From Ruminococcus sp. (GTDB lineage: Bacteria; Bacillota; Clostridia; Oscillospirales; Acutalibacteraceae), in contig JAFRBX010000012.1 in NCBI GenBank assembly GCA_017404665.1, forward strand, positions 1-51,234: DNA of 51,234 nt, written 5' to 3'. Each line of letters starts with the position of its first letter. The first letter of the stretch is position 1. The translations under genes and the position numbers were made by a program. Positions 42,120 to 50,893 of this stretch are shown here, in pieces. The notes under the pieces were generated by a model. That model had not been told where the DNA came from. It was given only the letters and a program-made list of their open reading frames with translations, and ran no database searches.

Positions 42120-42680
42120 ATGGACCACAAAGGCACCGTAACACTTGAGACCGAACGGCTGATCCTGCGGCGCTTCACGCCGGAAGACGCACAGGACGCC
42201 TTTTGTAACTGGATGTCAAGCAAGGTCGTAACAAAATATCTTACATGGCAGCCGCATCAATCGGTTGAGGAATCAAAAGAATACATACAGAGTGTCATCA
42301 GCAGCTGTGAAAATCCCGATCATTATAACTGGGCAATCGAATTCAGGGAACTGGGACAGGTGATTGGCGCGATCGGAGTCAACGAGATTTTTGAAACCGT
42401 CGCCGCCTGTGAGATCGGCTACTGTCTGGGCGATCGCTTCTGGGGCAGGGGCATCATGCCCGAAGCGCTGAGAGAGGTCATCCGCTTTCTGTTCGAGGAA
42501 GTAGGCATGAACCGCATCCAAGCGACCCACGACGTGAACAATCCCCAATCGGGCAGGGTCATGGAGAAGTGCGGTCTGCGGTATGAGGGTACCATGCGGC
42601 AGGCGGGCAAAAACAATCAGGGCATCTGCGACAGCGTCATGCGGGCGATCCTCAAGTCGGATTGGCTGTCCGATCATTGA
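42120..42680 (+). CDS. GNAT acetyltransferase (RimJ/RimL type)
   Basis: 186 residues. Three ATG codons lie in a row; ATG 42120 is best placed behind AGGAGG (7-nt spacing). ETERLILRRFTPEDAQDAF is the usual RimJ/RimL opening; the acetyl-CoA loop is GDRFWGRGIMPEALREVI, and NNPQSGRVMEKCGLRYEG is the conserved motif B region. Acetylates a protein N-terminus or a small-molecule amine; the substrate is unknown. Confidence 0.9.
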   Translation: MDHKGTVTLETERLILRRFTPEDAQDAFCNWMSSKVVTKYLTWQPHQSVEESKEYIQSVISSCENPDHYNWAIEFRELGQVIGAIGVNEIFETVAACEIGYCLGDRFWGRGIMPEALREVIRFLFEEVGMNRIQATHDVNNPQSGRVMEKCGLRYEGTMRQAGKNNQGICDSVMRAILKSDWLSDH

Positions 42681-42696
42681 ACCGTATCGATCGGGT

Positions 42697-42754
42697 GCGG
42701 GCGTCCCGCCCTCACTATTCACTATTTGCTATTTACTATTCACTATTCACTAAA
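42697..42754. repeat. GC hairpin plus tandem ACTATTC repeat
   Basis: GCGGG-cgt-CCCGC is followed by about five near-tandem (T)ACTATTC/ACTATTTG units up to the spoIIE stop codon. Similar in style to the AGTGAC repeats. The hairpin may serve as terminator for both converging genes. Confidence 0.6.
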
Positions 42755-45094
42755 CTACGCGTTCTCCACCACCTTCATCGCGATCGCGGTGATATCGTCA
42801 TCGTGGTCGTTCATGCGGCGCTTTCTCGCCTCCTCCACGATCTGAGCGGCAAGCTGTTCGGCGCTGCCCTCGCGCCAGCTCATGATCAGCTTTTCGATCC
42901 GGTCGGGCGAGCCGATCATCACCCCGTCCGACACCATCACAATGATATCTCCCTTTGTCAAGGTAACGTCCTCCTTCACGAATCGGGCTTCATTCAGGAT
43001 CCCGAGCGGCAGGGAGGGCATTTCTTTTTTATAGAGCTTGCTGTTCTTCTTGACATAGGTCGTACAGGCGCCCGCCTTCATCAGCGACGCTTTGCCCGTA
43101 AAGCAGTTGAAATCAACAAGGTCGAGGGTGGCGAGCGACTCTTCCTCGCTTTTGATCATCAGGGACGAGTTGGTCACCGCTAAGGAACAGTCGTAGCTCA
43201 GCCCCGCCTTGCAGAGCTTTGTCATGATGCTGACCGCCATGTTCGCGTCCACCGCCGCTCTGCCGCCCGAGCCCATCCCGTCGGAGATCATCGCGATCAT
43301 GCTGCCCGAGCCGCTCTGAAAATAGTTGAGACAGTCGCCGCAGAGCTCGCCGTCGTCGCACACATGCTGACACGAGCCGATCTCCAAATCGAACAACGGC
43401 ATTTCGCACATCACGACACGCGCCCGGTCGCCCTCAAAGCTCAGCACAGGGCTTTCGAAAGCCCTCCCGCAGGCGAGGCTGACCTCGCGGTAGAGCAGTG
43501 ATTTGGACAGCACGGTCTTTCTGCCGACCGCGATCTCAATCTCCACCGTCATACCGCCGACGAAGCTCGTCCGGCAGGAGCAATCCACCACCGTCAGCCC
43601 CTGTGCTGCAAGCGCTTCGATCACCCTTTCGGCACAAGCCTCGTCATAACCCTCGATCATCGAGAATTCTTCGCTCAGATCGTGCAGGATATCGCTCAGC
43701 CCTGCGAACTGTCCCGCGACGACAGAACGCACGCCCGTGATCCTGCGGCGCGCCGCCTCCAGCGACAGATATTCTTTATAGGCGCGGTTAACGCTGCGCG
43801 CCAGCTCGGCGTTTTTGCAGCAGCGCTTAAGAAAATTGTCTGCGATATCCGACTCTTTGACAAAGCCGCGCTCTTTCAGCGGTTCGGTCAGGCGGTGGAA
43901 GTCGTCCATCGTCATGCCGCGCTCCCGTTCCCAGCAGTAGGCGCGCAGACCGCAGTTTTTGCAGGTATATTCGGCGGCGCGGTCATAGATCCAGTTCGCG
44001 TTCGGCTCATAGAGCTTACCTAAGCGGTCGGACACGGCGTTGACGCAGGAGCTGACGTTCTCAAGCGCCTTGGAGCAGTGCTCCAGCCTCATCGTGACGC
44101 TGCGGCGGATCGCCTCCTCGGAGGTGCGCGCTGCGCCGTCGCTGAATACCGCCGACAGGAAGTTTCCCGCGTCCTTGGGTATCAGGAGAAAAAGGCATGA
44201 AGCAACGCCGCATTCGATCGCGGTCGAAAGCACCATCGCCCGATCGGGCGAAGCAAAGGCAAACATCGTGCCGCTGATCAGCACAGAGAAAATAACGGCG
44301 ACCTTACCCATCGGCGCCAAAAGCCCGCCGGTCAGCCCCGCCAGCGAATAGCCTGCCGCCAGAAACAGTGTCTTGGTGTCGGCAAGGGCGAATACCGTGC
44401 CGGTCGCGATACCGGCGATGCTCCCGCCCTTGATCATGCCGTAACGAGAAAACAACAGAATCAGCAGCACCGCCAGCACCCTGCCGACCGACACCGCGCC
44501 GATCATCACGCGCGACAGCGACAGCAGCAGGATACAGCCGGTCATCGACAGACATGCCAGCTCCTGCTGAGAAAAGCCCGACAAAGCGCGGCGCGACGCA
44601 AACAGCAGGGCGGTTCGGCTCATAAAGTAGGCTCCCGCCGCGGCGAGCAGCGCCTCGATCACACATTCGTACACGTCACTAAGCTCGCTTTGGGCGGAAA
44701 AGCGCAGGGCGATCCCCGTCGCGACCACCGGGATAAAAGCGACAACCGGGGCGAAAAAGCGGCTGTCGGAGAGCTTCTTCAGCTCGTTCAGCACCCAGCG
44801 GATCGCGCCGATGGCAATCACCACGGCGATATAGCGGAACGACGATACCGGCGACGAGAACAGATAGCTCAGCGCCGCACCGAGCATCCCGGCGGGCATG
44901 TAGGCAAACGGCACCGCCGCCGCTACTGACGCGCCGAACGGAGACAGATCCCCCAGTGTCGCTCCCCGCGACACGATCCCTCCGACGAGAAAGCAGGAGA
45001 TATGCAAAACGACTTCTCGCGCTATCCTGCGCGTACCGCTCTCTCCCGAAAAGGTTCTCGATCCCTTTCTTTGCATTGCTTGTATCACAGACAT
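42755..45094 (-). CDS. spoIIE: Stage II sporulation protein E (SpoIIE phosphatase)
   Basis: 779 residues from ATG 45094 (AAAGGA upstream); a longer frame extends upstream but has no start signal. Residues about 25-320 are a ten-helix membrane region, followed by a coiled, Cys-containing regulatory part (YTCKNCGLRAYC), then a C-terminal PP2C phosphatase domain with ISDGMGSGGRAAVDA (Asp605) and the final NDHDDDITAIAMKV. It dephosphorylates SpoIIAA to free sigma-F in the forespore and helps polar septation. Marks the organism as sporulation-capable, at least by descent. Confidence 0.95.
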   Translation of the reverse strand: MSVIQAMQRKGSRTFSGESGTRRIAREVVLHISCFLVGGIVSRGATLGDLSPFGASVAAAVPFAYMPAGMLGAALSYLFSSPVSSFRYIAVVIAIGAIRWVLNELKKLSDSRFFAPVVAFIPVVATGIALRFSAQSELSDVYECVIEALLAAAGAYFMSRTALLFASRRALSGFSQQELACLSMTGCILLLSLSRVMIGAVSVGRVLAVLLILLFSRYGMIKGGSIAGIATGTVFALADTKTLFLAAGYSLAGLTGGLLAPMGKVAVIFSVLISGTMFAFASPDRAMVLSTAIECGVASCLFLLIPKDAGNFLSAVFSDGAARTSEEAIRRSVTMRLEHCSKALENVSSCVNAVSDRLGKLYEPNANWIYDRAAEYTCKNCGLRAYCWERERGMTMDDFHRLTEPLKERGFVKESDIADNFLKRCCKNAELARSVNRAYKEYLSLEAARRRITGVRSVVAGQFAGLSDILHDLSEEFSMIEGYDEACAERVIEALAAQGLTVVDCSCRTSFVGGMTVEIEIAVGRKTVLSKSLLYREVSLACGRAFESPVLSFEGDRARVVMCEMPLFDLEIGSCQHVCDDGELCGDCLNYFQSGSGSMIAMISDGMGSGGRAAVDANMAVSIMTKLCKAGLSYDCSLAVTNSSLMIKSEEESLATLDLVDFNCFTGKASLMKAGACTTYVKKNSKLYKKEMPSLPLGILNEARFVKEDVTLTKGDIIVMVSDGVMIGSPDRIEKLIMSWREGSAEQLAAQIVEEARKRRMNDHDDDITAIAMKVVENA

Positions 45095-45135
45095 AACAAC
45101 AATCCTTTCGCCATACAATATCATGAGGTAGTACC

Positions 45136-45169
45136 AGTATAGCGGATAACGCCGCGCCGTTTTGTCGGG
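45136..45169 (-). promoter_or_regulatory. spoIIE promoter with candidate Spo0A box
   Basis: TATACT -10 at 45136-45141 on the minus strand. The -35 position (45159-45164) is poor (CAAAAC) but overlaps TTTGTCGGG at 45161-45169, seven of nine bases of the Spo0A box TTTGTCGAA. This arrangement is usual for Spo0A-activated promoters. Confidence 0.45.
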
Positions 45170-45261
45170 GTATGGATGGAAATTCCGATAACCTTTTCGG
45201 ATTTCGGGTAAGGTTACACAGGGAAACGGGAGGATTTGCAAAACGCCGTAGAGAAACAAAA

Positions 45262-45291
45262 CAAAAAGAACCTCTCCGCTCGGAAAGGCTC
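45262..45291 (-). terminator. Terminator at the end of the arginine operon
   Basis: On the minus strand GAGCCTTTCC-gagc-GGAGAGGTTC followed by TTTTTG, 20 nt after the argF stop. Confidence 0.85.
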
Positions 45292-45310
45292 TCAAAATGT
45301 AGTTATTTAG

Positions 45311-46297
45311 TTATGAAAGAGTCGCCGCAATGACCGCCTTGATGGTGTGCATGCGGTTCTCCGCTTCGTCAAAGACGATGGAGCGTTCGCTCTCGAAAAC
45401 CTCATCAGTAACCTCCATGCAGTCGATACCGAATTTTTCGTGGATCTCTTTGCCGATGGTGGTGTTGAGGTCGTGGAACGCGGGCAGACAGTGCATGAAG
45501 CGGCACTGCGCTCCTGCGTTATCCATCAACGCCGTTGTGACGCGGTAGGGAGTCAGGGCGCGGATGCGCTCCTCCCAGACCTCGTCCGGCTCGCCCATGC
45601 TGACCCATACGTCAGTATAGATGACGTCAGCATCTTTGGTCGCCGCCATCGGGTCCTCGATGAATTCGAGGGTCGCGCCGGTCTCTGCGGCGATCGCCTG
45701 ATACTGCGCGACCAGCTCGGCGTTCGGAAAATACTTTTTGGGGGCGCAGGCGACGAAATGCATGCCCATCTTCGCACAGCCGACCATCAGGGAGTTGCCC
45801 ATGTTGTAGCGCGCGTCGCCCATGTAAACGAGCTTTCTGCCCGTAAGAGAGCCGAAATGCTCACGGATGGTTAGAAAGTCGGCGAGGATCTGTGTCGGGT
45901 GGAACTCGTTGGTCAAGCCGTTGTAGACAGGCACGCCCGCGTGTTTTGCAAGCTCCTCGACGATCGTCTGACCAAAGCCGCGGTACTCGATGGCGTCATA
46001 CATCCTACCCAGCACCCGCGCAGTATCGGCGATAGACTCTTTCTTGCCGATCTGGGAGCCGAAGGGGTCAAGATAGGTGGGGTGCATGCCGAGATCGGCA
46101 GCCGCGACCTCAAAGGCACAGCGGGTGCGGGTAGAGGTCTTTTCAAAGATCAGGGCGATGCTTTTGCCCTCGCACAGGCGGTGGGGAATCCCTGCCTTTT
46201 TCTTCGCTTTCAGTTCAGCAGCGAGATCTAATAATCCCGCGATCTCGTCGGGCGTGAAATCCAGCAGTTTTAAGAAATGTTTGTTTTTCAGGTTCAT
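45311..46297 (-). CDS. argF: Ornithine carbamoyltransferase
   Basis: 328 residues. Carbamoyl-phosphate loop [12 protein letters not shown], the [12 protein letters not shown] segment, and the ornithine-site [10 protein letters not shown] are intact. Converts ornithine and carbamoyl phosphate to citrulline. Last gene of the arg operon, 14 nt after argD; AGAGGTG before the ATG. Because carbamate kinase and arginine deiminase genes are absent, the anabolic role is the natural reading. Confidence 0.96.
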   Translation of the reverse strand: MNLKNKHFLKLLDFTPDEIAGLLDLAAELKAKKKAGIPHRLCEGKSIALIFEKTSTRTRCAFEVAAADLGMHPTYLDPFGSQIGKKESIADTARVLGRMYDAIEYRGFGQTIVEELAKHAGVPVYNGLTNEFHPTQILADFLTIREHFGSLTGRKLVYMGDARYNMGNSLMVGCAKMGMHFVACAPKKYFPNAELVAQYQAIAAETGATLEFIEDPMAATKDADVIYTDVWVSMGEPDEVWEERIRALTPYRVTTALMDNAGAQCRFMHCLPAFHDLNTTIGKEIHEKFGIDCMEVTDEVFESERSIVFDEAENRMHTIKAVIAATLS

Positions 46298-46311
46298 ATG
46301 TTACACCTCTT

Positions 46312-47466
46312 TTATCCTAACGCTTCGATGATTTTATCCACCGCTTCTTCCAGTAAGTCCATCGGGATGTTCAGCGGCGGGAGCAATCTCAGCTTTTCCT
46401 TGGCGGACAGGCACAGAACGCCTTTCTCGATACAGGCGGCAAGCACCTCGGACACGGGCTTCTTCGTCTTGATACCGATCATCAGACCCAATCCGCTGAC
46501 GGGATAGCACGCGGCTTCGATACGCTCTTTGATATACTTGCCTTTTTCGGTGACTTCCGCCAAAAACGCTTCGTCCATGCGGTTCATCACCGAAACAGCG
46601 GCGGCGGCGCAAACGGGATTGCCGCCGAAGGTGGAACCGTGATCGCCGTAAGAGAGCACATCGGCGACCTTTTCGCTCATCAGCGTCGCGCCCATCGGCA
46701 AGCCTGCCGCGAGACCCTTTGCGGTAGATACCACGTCGGGCTGTACGCCGAAATGCATATAGGAATAGAGCTTGCCGGTGCGTCCGTTGCCGGTCTGTAC
46801 CTCGTCGACCATGAAGACAATATCATTCTCTTTGCAGATCATATCGACCGCTTTGACGAAATCCGCGTCGAGCGCATTGACGCCGCCCTCGCCCTGTACG
46901 GTCTCGATCAGGATACCGGCAATCTTATTCTCATTGACCAGCTTTTTCAGCCCGTCGATATCGTTCGGCTCGGCGTAAAGAAAGCCGTCGGTCAGCGGCA
47001 AAAAGGTATGGTGAAAGCTGTCCTGACCGGTCGCCGCGAGGGTAGTCAGCGTTCTGCCGTGGAAGCTCTTGTTCAGGGTGATGATGTTGTAATATTCCGC
47101 ACCCTTGTGTTCAGCGGCATATTTGCGGGCGACCTTCACGGCGCACTCGTTCGCCTCGGCGCCGGAGTTCGAGAAAAACACGCGGCTCATACCGGTGCGG
47201 GTGCAGAGGATCTCGGCAAGCTCGGCACAGGGAGCGGTGTAATACAGGTTGGAGGTATGCTGTAAGGTTTTTGCCTGATCAGCGACCGCCTGCGCCCATA
47301 CGGGATCGGCATAGCCGAAGGCGTTGACGCCGATGCCGGAGGTCATATCGATATACTCTTTGCCGTTATCGTCATAGCAAAGGCAGCCATCGCCCTTGAC
47401 GATGGCGACGTCAAAACGTTTATAGGTATGCGCCACATAGCGCGAATCAGTTTGTTTGATGTTCAT
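46312..47466 (-). CDS. argD: Acetylornithine aminotransferase
   Basis: 384 residues, class III PLP enzyme. The Schiff-base lysine is in VVSTAKGLAAGLPMGATL, preceded by FMVDEVQTGNGRTGKL, and the SNSGAEANECAVKVAR block binds the cofactor phosphate. Transfers the amino group to N-acetylglutamate semialdehyde. GGAGAAAAC before the ATG. Separated from argB by a 165-nt palindromic repeat. Confidence 0.96.
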   Translation of the reverse strand: MNIKQTDSRYVAHTYKRFDVAIVKGDGCLCYDDNGKEYIDMTSGIGVNAFGYADPVWAQAVADQAKTLQHTSNLYYTAPCAELAEILCTRTGMSRVFFSNSGAEANECAVKVARKYAAEHKGAEYYNIITLNKSFHGRTLTTLAATGQDSFHHTFLPLTDGFLYAEPNDIDGLKKLVNENKIAGILIETVQGEGGVNALDADFVKAVDMICKENDIVFMVDEVQTGNGRTGKLYSYMHFGVQPDVVSTAKGLAAGLPMGATLMSEKVADVLSYGDHGSTFGGNPVCAAAAVSVMNRMDEAFLAEVTEKGKYIKERIEAACYPVSGLGLMIGIKTKKPVSEVLAACIEKGVLCLSAKEKLRLLPPLNIPMDLLEEAVDKIIEALG

Positions 47467-47481
47467 GTTTTCTCCTTATAG

Positions 47482-47631
47482 CCTCCCTTTCCTAAGGGAG
47501 GTGGGCTCGCCGCAAGGCGAGGTCGGAGGGTTGCCGCATTGGATACCGATGCCGGTTTCAATAGGCCGTTCTCTAATCATGTATCAACCCTCAGCCACTT
47601 CGTGACAGCTCCCTTAGGAAAGGGAGTCTAT
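47482..47631. repeat. Palindromic repeat (family C) inside the arg operon
   Basis: Outer arms CCTCCCTTTCCTAAGGGAGG and CTCCCTTAGGAAAGGGAG, next GGTCGGAGGGTTG against CAACCCTCAGCC, plus CTCGCCGCAAGGCGAG. Nested hairpins of about 150 nt lie between argB and argD and so within the transcript. Confidence 0.8.
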
Positions 47632-48500
47632 TATTTCTCGTCCGCAAGCACCATGGTGCCGGCGCCTTCGTCGGTCATTAGCTCCATCAAAATCGAGTGC
47701 GGCACGCGTCCGTCCATGATGATGACCTTATGCACACCCTTGTAGATCGCCTCGATACAGCAGCCAACCTTGGGGATCATACCGTCGGAAATGATGCCGT
47801 CGCGGCGCAGGTTTTGCGCCTGAGAGACGGTGATCTGCGGGATCAGGCTGGAGGGGTCGTCTTTGTCTTTTAAAATGCCGGCGATATCGGTCATCATGAT
47901 CAGTCTTTCAGCATTGATCGCCCCCGCGATATACGCGGCGGCGGTATCGCCGTTGATGTTGTAGGCGTTGCCGTCCTTATCACAGCCGATGGTGGATACG
48001 ACGGGGATGTAGCCCTTCTCGAGCAGATCCATGATCGGCTCGGGACGGATGTTCACGATGTTGCCAACATAGCCGAGACGGGGATCCTTCATCTTCGCTT
48101 CGATCAGTCTGCCGTCCATGCCGGATATGCCCATCGCCTTGCCGCCCTTCGATTCAAGCAGGTTGACAAGCGTCTTGTTGACCTTGCCGGACAGCACCAT
48201 CTGGACGATATCGATAGTCTCCTTATCCGTCACGCGCAGACCGTCCACAAACTCGGGCTTTTTGCCGACGCGCTCCATGATCTCGTTGATGGCAGGACCG
48301 CCGCCGTGCACCAGCACGACCTTGACGCCGATCAGCCACAAGAGGACGATGTCCTGCATGACCTGCTCCTTGAGTTCTTCGTTGATCATCGCATTGCCGC
48401 CGTATTTGACGACGACGATTTTGCCGTTATATTTTTTGATGTACGGCAGAGCGGCACAAAGCACCTCCGCCCTGTCAGCGTTGGAAAAAGTGGTATCCAT
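47631..48500 (-). CDS. argB: Acetylglutamate kinase
   Basis: 289 residues, amino-acid kinase fold. VVVKYGGNAMINEELKEQ and VLVHGGGPAINEIMERVG are the ATP/NAG loops; GDTAAAYIAGAINAERLIMM and GGMIPKV-type segment (DGMIPKVGCCIEAIYKGV) complete the site. Phosphorylates N-acetylglutamate. It has an N-terminal helix as in arginine-inhibited hexameric forms. GGAGGAC before the ATG. Its stop codon abuts the family C repeat. Confidence 0.96.
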   Translation of the reverse strand: MDTTFSNADRAEVLCAALPYIKKYNGKIVVVKYGGNAMINEELKEQVMQDIVLLWLIGVKVVLVHGGGPAINEIMERVGKKPEFVDGLRVTDKETIDIVQMVLSGKVNKTLVNLLESKGGKAMGISGMDGRLIEAKMKDPRLGYVGNIVNIRPEPIMDLLEKGYIPVVSTIGCDKDGNAYNINGDTAAAYIAGAINAERLIMMTDIAGILKDKDDPSSLIPQITVSQAQNLRRDGIISDGMIPKVGCCIEAIYKGVHKVIIMDGRVPHSILMELMTDEGAGTMVLADEK

Positions 48501-48515
48501 AATATGTCCTCCGGA

Positions 48516-48630
48516 CAGATAACAGAGAATAGAGAACTGTTCTCGCTGCGCTCGGTCAATCCTATTATTCGGGTGCGGACAGCGCCCGACCTCAACTGTT
48601 ATCTGTTATCTGATATCTGTTCTCTGTTAC
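48516..48630. repeat. GATAACAG-type inverted repeat (family D), second copy
   Basis: AGATAACAGAGAATAGAG at one end and CTGTTATCTGATATCTG at the other, around a GGGTGCGG..GCGCCCG hairpin. Lies between argJ and argB; the last bases contribute the argJ stop codon TAA. Confidence 0.7.
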
Positions 48631-49841
48631 GTCCGATAATCTCCGTTGATCTTGACGTAATCATAGGTGAGGTCACAGCCCCACGCGGTAGAGCTGTAAT
48701 CGCCGTCGTTGAGCTTGACGATGATCCCGATCTCTTTTTCAAGCAGGATCTCCTTCGCTTTCTCTTCACTGAATTCAACGCCCGCGCCGTTCTGACAGAC
48801 CAAAATCTCGCCCTTTGCGCTTTTAAAGCTGACGTCGATCTTAGCGACATCCACGGGAGCGCCGGAGTAACCGATCGCGCAGAGTACGCGTCCCCAGTTG
48901 GCGTCCGCGCCGAACATCGCCGCCTTCAAAAGGCTGGAGCAGATGACGGACTTCGCGACGGTTTTTGCGATATCGAGCGTTTTCGCGCCGCTGACATGAC
49001 ATTCGAGCAGCTTGGTCGCGCCCTCGCCGTCGCCCGCGATCATGCGGCATAAGCTGACGGTCACGGTGTTAAGCGCCTGCATGAAGGCGGTGAAGTCCTC
49101 GCCGTCGCAGGTGATCTCGGCGTTGCCCGCCATACCGTTCGCGAGCACCGTTACCATATCGTTGGTGGAGGTATCTCCATCGATCGAGATCATGTTAATG
49201 GTATTTTGTATATCGCCCGACAGCGCCTTTTGTAGCATCGCGGAGCTGATGGAAACGTCGGTGGTGATAAACACCAGCATGGTTGCCATGTTCGGATGGA
49301 TCATGCCGCTGCCCTTGGCGATACCGCCGATGCGGCAGACCTTGCCGCCGCAGGTGAATTCCACAGCGACCTCTTTCGCAACGGTGTCGGTGGTCATGAT
49401 ACCCAGAGCCGCTTCGTGACTGCCGTCCTCAGAGAGCTTTGCGACCAGCTCGTCCATGCCGTTTTTGATCGGCTCAAGGCTCAGGGGCTGACCGATGACG
49501 CCCGTAGACGCGACGACCACGTCGGACGCGTCGATACCGAGCTTATCGGATACCAATGCCGCCATGCCCTCGGCGATCTCGATACCGTCGGCGTTGCAGG
49601 TGTTGGCGTTGCCGGAGTTGCAGATGACTGCCTGCGCCCTGCCGTCGGCGATATGCGCCTTAGTAACAGTCAGGGGAGCGCCCTTGACGAGGTTGGTGGT
49701 ATAAACCGCCGCCGCGGACGCGGGAATCTCGCTGACGATCAGCGAGAGGTCATTTTTGGATGTATTTCTGCGGATGCCGCAGTGGACGCCCGAGGCTCTG
49801 AAGCCCTGAGCCGCGGTCACGCCGCCGTTGATGATTTTCAT
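48627..49841 (-). CDS. argJ: Bifunctional ornithine acetyltransferase/N-acetylglutamate synthase
   Basis: 404 residues from ATG 49841, chosen because GGAAG is 7 nt upstream; ATG 49847 is only 1-2 nt from that site. The self-cleavage site is Ala-Thr187 in HPNMATMLVF, giving alpha and beta chains, with Thr187 as nucleophile. GGIAKGSGMI and GADANWGRVLCAIGYSGA are conserved blocks. Recycles the acetyl group from acetylornithine to glutamate; the bifunctional form is likely since no separate argA is seen. Confidence 0.95.
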   Translation of the reverse strand: MKIINGGVTAAQGFRASGVHCGIRRNTSKNDLSLIVSEIPASAAAVYTTNLVKGAPLTVTKAHIADGRAQAVICNSGNANTCNADGIEIAEGMAALVSDKLGIDASDVVVASTGVIGQPLSLEPIKNGMDELVAKLSEDGSHEAALGIMTTDTVAKEVAVEFTCGGKVCRIGGIAKGSGMIHPNMATMLVFITTDVSISSAMLQKALSGDIQNTINMISIDGDTSTNDMVTVLANGMAGNAEITCDGEDFTAFMQALNTVTVSLCRMIAGDGEGATKLLECHVSGAKTLDIAKTVAKSVICSSLLKAAMFGADANWGRVLCAIGYSGAPVDVAKIDVSFKSAKGEILVCQNGAGVEFSEEKAKEILLEKEIGIIVKLNDGDYSSTAWGCDLTYDYVKINGDYRT

Positions 49842-49871
49842 ATACATTCTTCCTTTCAGAGAAGCACATAA

Positions 49872-49918
49872 GCCTTCCCCTCAAGGGTAAGGCTTTTTTA
49901 TCCCTTTACCAAAGGGAG
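49872..49918. repeat. Short hairpins between argC and argJ
   Basis: GCCTTCCCC-tcaa-GGGTAAGGC with a TTTTTTA run on the plus strand, then GGATAAA and CCCTTTACCAAAGGG. It resembles the 24578-24599 hairpin. Confidence 0.5.
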
Positions 49919-49919
49919 C

Positions 49920-50840
49920 CTACACGATCAATCCCGTCGCTTCATCCAGTCCCATACGGATATTCATGTTCTGGATCGCCGCACCGGACGCGCCTTTGCC
50001 GAGGTTATCAAAGCGGGAAACAAGGGTGATGCGCTCGTCGTTTCCGAACGCCGCGACGGTCATATCGTCGCGGCCGCTGAAGGACGCCGCGCTGATAAAG
50101 CCGCCCTCGGCAGCATCGTCATAGCGGATCAAGCCGCCTTTGTAATAATCCCGATAGGCGGTCTTGATATCCTCCAAAGAGCAGGAGATATCATTCTTGA
50201 AAAGTGAAACGCTGACCTCCATGCCGCTGTAATAAGAAGCGACGATGGGGCTGAAAACAGGCTCACGTGTCAGCCCGCAGAGCTTCGCCATTTCGGGCAG
50301 GTGCTTGTGCGCCTGACCTAAAGCGTAGATCCGCGGCGCGTCGAGCAGCGGATCGCGATCCTGCGCTTCATACTCGGCGATCATCTTCTTGCCGCCGCCG
50401 GAATAACCCGTCAGCGAGAAACAGGACAGCGCGCTGTCTTTTTGGATGATCCCCAACTCAACAAGCGGGCGGACCAGCGCGATAAAGCCGCTTGCGTGAC
50501 AGCCGGGGTTCGCGATACGGGTCGCGGTTCTGATCTCTTCCCGCAGTCCCGTCAGCTCGGGCATGCCGTAGGTCCAGCCATCTGCCGTACGGTGAGCGGT
50601 CGAGGTGTCGATCACTACCGTGTCGGGGTTTTCTATCAAGGATACCGCTTCCATCGCCGCCTGATCAGGCAGGCAGAGGAAGCTGATATCGCTGTTGTTG
50701 AGCATTTCGGCGCGCGCCGCAGGGTCCTTGCGGAGTTCTTCGGACAGGATCATCAGCTCGATGTCCCTGCGCTCGCTGAGTCTCTCGCGAATCCTCAGAC
50801 CCGTTGTGCCCGCACTGCCGTCGATAAATATTTTATGCAT
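49920..50840 (-). CDS. argC: N-acetyl-gamma-glutamyl-phosphate reductase (short type 2 form)
   Basis: 306 residues, the short variant. NAD(P)-binding opening IFIDGSAGTTGLRIRERL, catalytic Cys114 in ANPGCHASGFIALVRPL, and HKHLPEMAKL with the substrate-binding histidine. Reduces N-acetylglutamyl phosphate to the semialdehyde. AAAGGA before the ATG. First gene of argC-J-B-D-F; I see no ArgR box or T-box in the 390 nt upstream, which are repeat-rich. Confidence 0.95.
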   Translation of the reverse strand: MHKIFIDGSAGTTGLRIRERLSERRDIELMILSEELRKDPAARAEMLNNSDISFLCLPDQAAMEAVSLIENPDTVVIDTSTAHRTADGWTYGMPELTGLREEIRTATRIANPGCHASGFIALVRPLVELGIIQKDSALSCFSLTGYSGGGKKMIAEYEAQDRDPLLDAPRIYALGQAHKHLPEMAKLCGLTREPVFSPIVASYYSGMEVSVSLFKNDISCSLEDIKTAYRDYYKGGLIRYDDAAEGGFISAASFSGRDDMTVAAFGNDERITLVSRFDNLGKGASGAAIQNMNIRMGLDEATGLIV

Positions 50841-50893
50841 TATTATTATCCTTTTTAGGTTCTATTGTCTTTCTAAAGCGGAAATGCCTTTTT

